DNA from: Metaphire vulgaris
Taxonomy: Eukaryota > Annelida > Clitellata > Crassiclitellata > Megascolecidae
Length of the DNA: 64,000 nucleotides
Reading direction: 5' to 3'
Assembly (NCBI GenBank): GCA_018105865.1
Contig: CM030834.1
Location: 18,349,719-18,413,718, forward strand
Shown piece after piece: positions 57,743-64,000 of the stretch. The notes under the pieces are model-generated. The model saw nothing but the letters and a program-made list of their open reading frames with translations, had not been told where the DNA came from and did no database searches. The stretch's first letter is position 1; each line of letters opens with the position of its first letter. The translations under genes were made by a program, and so were the position numbers.

Positions 57743-57889
57743 GCGGGGCGGAAGATGGCAGAGTGAGTTACGTGCTGAAGCGGTAGGCTGACGTAGCGGG
57801 TTCAAGCCCCGTTAGCGCCCCTAGTGGCTTTCACACTGACAGTAGGCTAATACCTTCTAAGCCACTTTAAATCATGCTAAGTTAATTTT
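57743..57889 (+). repeat. tRNA-derived SINE, family A (copy 2)
   Basis: GAAGATGGCAGAGTGAGTTA, GCGGGTTCAAGCCCCG, then TAGTGGCTTTCACACTGACA and CTTTAAATCATGCTAAG. Same order as the copies at 9050-9180 and 61408-61555. Confidence 0.88.
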
Positions 57890-58260
57890 AAGCGATTAGC
57901 GTGATTTGGACGCACCCAATTAGAGTTGCCCAATTGTTCCGATTTCTTCGAATCCTGACTGCTCCTTTGTGTTACGATTTTGATGATAGATTGAGAACCC
58001 CGATATTTCATTGTTGGGGGGAGGGATAGATCACGGCTTTCAAATGCACAACAACTTTTGAGTAAGCGAGGAGTTCCAGTGGCAGACTATAAAGAAATCA
58101 GGCCCTCCTCATGATGTCATGAACTGTTGCCTTAAGCTAAGGCATACGTTACATCAGCAGAAATGTAATCATGCCTGCATTCGTGCACTGCATGCCTGAC
58201 CTTCCACTCATAGCCAAACTTTTGGCCAAGACGCTCACGTCCCTCGCAAGCGTCTGGAAC

Positions 58261-58426
58261 CAGCGTTTTATACAGGCCTGTTAGTGGGAGACTCTCCCCC
58301 CAAAAAAACTCAAATCCCCCAAATCCCAGCACTGACAATTTTTGCATTGATCTATGCCTGTTCCCCTCTAGCCAAGTCAATCCCCCTCCCACAAAGACCT
58401 CTGGAGTCTGGATAAATAAAACACTG
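58261..58426. mobile_element. hAT-like MITE, CAGTGTTTTAT family (copy 2, inverted)
   Basis: 166 bp; ends CAGCGTTTTATACAGGCCTG and GATAAATAAAACACTG; 6/8 TSD. Reverse orientation of 37615-37800. Confidence 0.78.
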
Positions 58427-58665
58427 CCCGGAACCCCAACTGGTTTAATAGGAATCGACTAGACTACGTCATTTCGTTTGAAGGGTTTGTTTGAACAAGG
58501 CTTCATTATTCCGTATCACGCAAATTTTCCCTCTCTGCGACATTAGAGCACCCCGGAATAGAATAGGCAATTTATTTATTAATTAGGTCAAAAATAGATT
58601 ACGAAATCGATACCGGTAATTCTTTACTCGACAGTTGACCCTTGACTGCTGCTTGGTATCACCGG

Positions 58666-58751
58666 CAGTGGCGGTTCTAGGATTTGGCAAGTGGGAGAAG
58701 GGGGCGTTGGGGTGGCACGGGCCCCCGGGCCCCTCTGTGGAACCGCCACAG
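58666..58751. mobile_element. Short hAT-like MITE, CAGTGGCGGTTCTAGG ends
   Basis: 86 bp; 7/8 TSD ATCACCGG/ATTACCGG. Internally deleted relative of the 34600-34803 family. Confidence 0.8.
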
Positions 58752-58817
58752 ATTACCGGTTCCTGACAACACATTGGCTTTCTGTCCAGTTCTTGTGACG
58801 ATCACGATATCATTATG

Positions 58818-58999
58818 CAGTGGCGTAGCCAAGGAGGACGGTTTGGAGGTCGAACCCTCTTGGTTGCCGACCCAAAATAATTTCTAAGCGCTATAGAATG
58901 TAAAGATGTAAGGTGACGACTTTTTGCTTGTCAAGATTTTTCGAAGTTGGTTATGATCAAAACCAAACCCCTCCTCCTGAAATCCTGGTTACGCCACTG
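58818..58999. mobile_element. hAT-like MITE, CAGTGGCGTAGCCAAG family (copy 2)
   Basis: 182 bp; right end CCTGGTTACGCCACTG; 7/8 TSD TCATTATG/TCATTATA. One core motif (GACGACTTTTTGCTTGTC). Confidence 0.88.
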
Positions 59000-59175
59000 T
59001 CATTATATATGACGAATCGACGATTGTAGTTGCTGCAGCAGCTGCTGCCACCGCCGTCGTTGTGGTTTTGCTAATGATCTAATCGATGTGCCTTTCAGAT
59101 GGCCTAACGCATATGGGAAGATGATACTTATTATTAGCATTATCCTTAAGTAATCTTGGCATATACATGTATATA

Positions 59176-59176
<1 letters not shown>

Positions 59177-59227
<51 letters not shown>
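59177..59227. repeat. (TA)n microsatellite
   Basis: About 50 bp of TA. Confidence 0.98.
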
Positions 59228-59230
<3 letters not shown>

Positions 59231-59358
59231 TGATTGCAAAACATTGTAAATTTTAACGCACTTCTTAAACAATCAGTCTTTTACTAAATGCAATTATGAC
59301 AAAAAGATTATAGAGCTGCAACCTTCATGGAGGCATACTGATTTAGTAGACCTCTAGA

Positions 59359-59670
59359 CAGTCGCGGTTCGAGGATTTCCTGGTGGAAGAGATGAAATGA
59401 ATTCATTGGAAGTTGGTGGGGGGAAGGGGTGAAAAGAGAAGGGAAACAAATCAAGAAACTTTGCCGAAAAAGGCTGATAACAGAAAAAAAATTCCTAATT
59501 TTATTACACTTTCACCGAAAAATAGGCTGACAAGCAAAAAAGGTCATGCGCAGTATTTCCAATAGTTTTACTAGACTTTTACCAAAAATAGGGCTCCCAA
59601 GCGAAAAAATGTCCGGAAGTCCGGTGGTGGAGATGCATCCCCACTCATCCCCCACGTGGAACCGCCACTG
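59359..59670. mobile_element. hAT-like MITE, CAGTCGCGGTTCGAGG ends
   Basis: 312 bp; right end GTGGAACCGCCACTG; 7/8 TSD CCTCTAGA/CCTGTAGA. Inverted core motifs near 59480, 59529 and 59590. Confidence 0.88.
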
Positions 59671-59703
59671 CCTGTAGATACCGATCCGAAAGGAGACAGA
59701 GGC

Positions 59704-59762
59704 GATGATGATGGTGATGATGATGACAACGATGATGATGATGATGATGATGACGACGACCT
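59704..59762. repeat. (GAT)n microsatellite
   Basis: GATGAT units with GAC variants. Confidence 0.95.
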
Positions 59763-59849
59763 CGAAAACGATAATAATGAATGTTGTTCATTCTTAATCA
59801 ATTTGCTTCTTTTAAAACCCATCTGCGCCAAGAGATAACAGTTGAAACA

Positions 59850-60801
59850 CGCAAAAAAGGCGACGAAGGCTAAAACTAGGCGTGGGCGGGAGTGTCATTG
59901 GACAGAGAGAGCGAGTTTAACCGCCCTGCACCGCCGATCAGCGGATCCTCCCTCCTCAGCTGATATTCGTCGATCAGTCGATGTCTCCTTCCTGCTCGTT
60001 GTCCTTTCGGTTTCTCCGTCTGCTTCGTCGTCCCTTTATCTTCTTCGTTGTTTATGCGTCTCTCGCGCCGTGCAGAGCGGCGACGCAACACGCCCGACGA
60101 TGCGCCGACCCTGAATGTAGGACACGAGAAGATGGCAATGACCTTACGAGCATTCTCCTCCCCCTCCTCCTCCTCCTCCTCCTCCTCCTCCTCCTCCTCC
60201 TCCTCCTCCTCGTCCTCGCTGCCCGTCTGCCTTGAGATCCCTAGCCAGCCTGGCGCCGCCGCCGCCGTCAAGGCTGTCTTGCTATAGGTTCACCGCGGAC
60301 AACAACGCCACGTGTGCGCGCCTCCTCAGACAGCACTGTTACATCATCGCGGACGAGTCCACTGCGTCGACGGGGGGCGCGCAGGATCGCGCGGGTCGGG
60401 ATCGGTCTACGGTCGGGAGCCGTTTACGCCGGCGCCGCGACCCTCGGAACACGATAGACCCATCGCCGTACCGCCTTTATCGCCACCCGCAATCGCCTCG
60501 CCTACTACTAAAGTCCCGGGGCCGAGGCACGAAAATGTGGGACAGGCGCAGACGACGGCTACGGCACCCCGCCGGCGGCTTCGCATGATAATAAGTTAAC
60601 GGTGGCGGCGAACTACTCCGTCTGTAGGGACGGGCGAGCGGGCGAGCGGGCGGGCGCGCGCGCGCTCAGACCGACCAGCGGATAATCTTACGGGTGCGAC
60701 GACCTGTCGGGTAGACGGACGGTGTCTGCCAATCGTCGACAGGTGCGTCGGTGGCTGACAGCAATCGTGAGCCCCTGGCGAAAATATCCGACAACATGTG
60801 G
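59850..60801 (+). promoter_or_regulatory. CpG-rich block and candidate first exon of a plus-strand gene
   Basis: From about 59930 the sequence is markedly CpG rich, contains a (CTC)n run at 60165-60212 and CGGGCGAGCG repeats at 60626-60666, and ends ACAACATGTGG/GTGAGT. The ATG (60796-60798) has an A at -3, and GTGAGT is a strong donor, so this may be a 5' UTR plus two codons (Met-Trp) with the rest of the gene outside the window. No TATA box seen. Open frames inside the block are unsupported. Confidence 0.45.
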
Positions 60802-61254
60802 GTGAGTGTTGCGCATTCGCTACAGATGTAAATTGGAAAGTTTTGGTGAAATGTTTTTTGCGAAGATTTCCAGCGTGATTTCCACGATTTCTGACTGCTT
60901 TCTTTAATTAACAGAATCTTGAAGTAAAAATTACTTGTAAAAAATCGCTCATCTGTCGATACGTTGATTAGATTGTAGCAAACTTTTCGTCGAACTTACA
61001 CGTGATCATATTTCGGTCCGGTGATTAATATTATATTATATTATAGTTCTGGGTGCTTGGTTAAAGGAAATATTTTAATTGAGCATGACATGGATTTGTA
61101 ATGAAATACGGCTTAATTTGAAAACGAAGGACAGCATCAATATATTCATCTGATTCTTATCATCTACGCTGCTATATGCTATAGCTTTTATAACCGAAGA
61201 TGTCAACCACTTGTCTCGCTGTCAAGTCAATTGCCTCTGCTCAATTTAAGTAAA

Positions 61255-61405
61255 GTAAGTAGAGTAAGTAAGTAAAGTCAAGATTATCGTGGCGACTAGT
61301 CGAAAGACTGCGTGAACACATTACATAGCTAAATAACTAAATAACTAGTTCTGAATAGCCATGATTTGAGACGTTTCTTGAATGTGTCAATGGCCAGTTG
61401 CCCTC
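61255..61405 (-). mobile_element. Non-LTR retrotransposon tail fragment, second copy
   Basis: Shares AACACATTACA, AACTAGTTC and the following segment with 14145-14300. On the minus strand it reads through FKKRL-like residues; AGTAAG repeats form the tail. Confidence 0.55.
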
Positions 61406-61407
61406 TG

Positions 61408-61555
61408 TTAACTTAGCGTGATTTAAAGTGGCACAGGAGGCATTACTGCCCGAGTGCCCGTGTGAAAGCCACTAGAGGCGTTAACGGGGCTTGAACCCGC
61501 TCCGTCAACCTGCCGCTCCAGTGCGTAACCCACTCTGCCATCTTCCGCCCCTTGT
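61408..61555 (-). repeat. tRNA-derived SINE, family A (copy 3)
   Basis: The minus strand has GGGGCGGAAGATGGCAGAGT, GGAGCGGGTTCAAGCCCCGT and the CTTTAAATCACGCTAAG tail. Confidence 0.88.
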
Positions 61556-61873
61556 TTCTGGTAAACTATCGACGGTTCGTTATATTGCAAAATTAATGTG
61601 CACGCCAGGCCATTTTATATAATACAAATTTTGCAGAGATATACAGGTTTCTGGCAAAATTTCTGACTACACAAGATTTTAGATTTTATAAAAATAGTAG
61701 CACTTAGAAAATTCGTTACAGTCCGTGCCGGGTCGTTGTTGATGTGAATTCCATGACAAGCACGATTAGCTGAATTGAGTGAAAAAAATACAGAAAAATG
61801 GTTCTGTGGTTGTTTTGACTGTCGGAATCTCCATGAACTCCTTGTTTAGTGTATCTGGTAGGACTACAATAGC

Positions 61874-62086
61874 ATGGGCGCCCGCACATTAGGGCAAGAG
61901 GGGGCACTTACCCCCCTGGAAAATGCAAATACCAATATTTCACAGTAAAATCTGAATGCCTTGCTAAAATATTAGCCGTGACCGTTATGCTAAAATGTGT
62001 TTTGCCCTCTCCTGGAAAAATTTATGTGGCGTAACTGCGACCATTGTGTTTTGCCCCTCCTGAGAAAATCTCTGTGGGCGACCACG
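61874..62086. mobile_element. Miniature element, CATGGGCGCCCGCAC ends
   Basis: 213 bp between exact 8-bp repeats TACAATAG (61866-61873, 62087-62094). Right end GTGGGCGACCACG. Contains repeated TGTGTTTTGCCC units. Confidence 0.78.
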
Positions 62087-62295
62087 TACAATAGCAGTGT
62101 AAAGTTGCGCCGACTGCCGCAGCGCGACTATGCTATAGAGATATATGTAGGTATTCTTGGCAGAAATTAATTATTAGGTGTGTAGATTGAGAAGAATATC
62201 CGACAAAGCTGGTCTGTATTCTTTGTGTCGGCGTTTTCCTGTATCGTCACAGTTTAGAGAATTTTGGTGGTCAAATCGGATCAGAGCATCCAGCG

Positions 62296-62592
62296 CAGTG
62301 GCGTCATTTCACACTTTTCTTGGGGGCGAGAAATTGTAAAAAATTTAGTTTGAAAATTTTTTGAATTTTTGGAAATTTTTTCGACTAAGTTTGAGTTTCG
62401 AAAAAAAGTTAAATAGTTGACGACCTTTTTTTTGCTTGTCAGCCCTTAGCGGCTGCTGACTTTTTTTTGCCCCCCAAACGCAAATAACGTCCCTGTTTTT
62501 GTTTTTGTTGCACATTAATACATTATAAATTAATATTTTAATTTCCTTGGGGGGGCCACGGCCCCCCCAGCCCCCCCCAAATGACGCCTCTG
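62296..62592. mobile_element. hAT-like MITE, CAGTGGCGTCATTT ends
   Basis: 297 bp; right end AAATGACGCCTCTG; 7/8 TSD ATCCAGCG/ACCCAGCG. Core motif GACGACC-T-run-GCTTGTC at about 62418-62441. Confidence 0.88.
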
Positions 62593-63003
62593 ACCCAGCG
62601 GTCGGCGCAATAGTAATTTTTGGACATTTATTTGGCGTACATCGCTAATGGTAGCGATGGTAGCCTACAATGGTTTGTATACGTTTCTATATAGCAACAC
62701 CAAGCGGCTGGTTGAATCCCAAGGTTGTAATCTCAGATTACAAGTTATGTGCTAAGCGTTGGCCCAAATCTCATAAACTCCTTGGTTAGACGCTGATCCA
62801 ACTCGCCGAGGAAACAGAGTTCGTCGTGATTAGTGGGACTAGAAGATGAAAGGGAAAGCTCAGAGCTCAGAAAGGGCGACCAAGGACATCGATGCTGTTG
62901 GAGTGGATGTTCGACACTACGGCAAAAAAACGAGTACAGTATTCAACCCTGAAGATAAAAAAGCTCAAGATAGAGAGGAGAGGCGACTTTGGAGTATGGA
63001 ACC

Positions 63004-63300
63004 CAGAGGCGTAGCGAGGGGAGGGCAGGTGGGGACATATGCCCCCGGGCGCCGAGGTGAGGGGCGCCAAATTCGGGTTTTGCGGGTAATTTAAACAGTT
63101 AAATACATAATAAATAAGAAGAAACTAGCGCGGCGACTTTTTTGCTCGTTAGGAGTATAAGGAAGAGAGGGGCGCCGTGGAGAGTTGAGGGGCGCCGAGA
63201 TAACACGATGTGACGACCTTTTTCTTGCTCGTCAGCAGTGTTGGGGGCGCCAACGGTACACTTCGCTCCCCGGGCGCCGGATACCCTCGCTACGCCTCTG
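63004..63300. mobile_element. hAT-like MITE, CAGAGGCGTAGCGAGG family (copy 2)
   Basis: 297 bp; ends CAGAGGCGTAGCGAGG and CCCTCGCTACGCCTCTG; exact 8-bp TSD ATGGAACC (62996-63003, 63301-63308). Two core motifs (about 63130 and 63211). Homologous to 19146-19396 throughout. Confidence 0.95.
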
Positions 63301-63499
63301 ATGGAACCTGTCTTTGGTCAGAGCATCCGAAGAAGATGAAGACGAAGATGAAGGTGGAAATAGAACCTTAAACGCTGGAGATAGTAAGAGTATGCAGCAG
63401 AAGTCTTATTCACAGACTCGATACATGATGGTGTTTCTTGTAGGTTAGTTCCTTAGGAAGTCGACGCAAAAGGCAAAGCGCACAACGGCAACGTTGCCC

Positions 63500-63600
63500 G
63501 CCCCAGTGGGAGCGTGGTAGCGTATATAGTACACACTGTAGTAGGATTCTAGACACGCAACCGGAGAGTAGCGGGTTCGAATTTGACCATAGCCGTTGTG
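63500..63600 (+). repeat. Possible tRNA-related sequence
   Basis: AGCGGGTTCGAATTTGACC resembles a B box; the A box and cloverleaf are not convincing. Confidence 0.25.
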
Positions 63601-64000
63601 CAGCAATCTTTGACCAGTTTTCCACCTTTGACTTGCTCCGAACTTAAGATTCTTCACCTTGTGAATGACTTAACGTCCGTTAACAACCGTGTAATTGGTA
63701 ATATTTTCGGACAAAACTTATGCAAGAAGCTTCATATTCATATTCTATATTATATCCTCCATCCGACTTTCTCAGGGCAAGCGATTTCCTTATGGACACG
63801 TCAAGTCACTTAGGCCTATAGGCAGATATGACGAGGAACGTTGTCTCTGAGCCTAGAGCTCGCGAAACAGGCTGTCTTCGGGTACAATACTATATGCAAC
63901 ATCTCTATTTATATCAACCATGACAAAACGCAAGGTCAAAATAATTGGCATATATGATATATTTGTCTTAATATACACCTTATATATATACCTTATATAT

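Noticed and set aside
60048..60599. Open frames rich in Ser, Arg and Pro
   Set aside because: CpG-rich probable 5' region with a (CTC)n run; no recognisable protein.

Overview
The window is eukaryotic: split genes with GT/AG introns, a nuclear tRNA gene, tRNA-derived SINEs, non-LTR retrotransposon tails, a Helitron, many short DNA transposons and long microsatellites. The gene content and repeat style suggest an invertebrate animal. An echinoderm- or hemichordate-like deuterostome is my guess; that is inference only.

Left part (about 1-26 kb, minus strand): one large gene, an orthologue of the nuclear receptor co-repressor NCoR/SMRT/SMRTER family. I could rebuild 20 consecutive coding exons with compatible splice phases from 17774 down to the stop at 1512. 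In order they encode the N-terminal coiled coil, the conserved linker and helices, SANT1 (the HDAC3-activating deacetylase activation domain), a long low-complexity middle with a GSI-x-GTP element, and CoRNR-type nuclear-receptor helices near the C-terminus. Three further upstream exons are tentative and the true 5' end is not resolved. A second SANT domain, normally present, was not found. The introns hold a tRNA-Thr(UGU) gene followed at once by a SINE, a complete-looking non-autonomous Helitron, and a few hAT-like elements.

Middle part (about 26-42 kb): no convincing protein gene. It is packed with short hAT-like miniature elements, many with exact 8-bp target-site duplications (TSDs), a pogo-like element, LINE tails, a SINE, and large microsatellite blocks, including telomere-type TTAGGG repeats inside a foldback element.

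Right part (42-64 kb): a single-exon class A GPCR gene (minus strand, 42589-44550), then repeats again: a LINE reverse-transcriptase fragment interrupted by a hAT-like element, more miniature elements, SINE copies and microsatellites. At about 59.8-60.8 kb lies a CpG-rich block ending in ATGTGG followed by a strong splice donor, which looks like the first exon of a plus-strand gene continuing beyond the window.

The most unusual pattern is a short core, consensus GACGACCTTTTTTGCTTGTC, repeated at about 47-60 bp spacing inside many miniature elements whose terminal inverted repeats belong to clearly different families. All family names come from reading motifs; no database search was possible.
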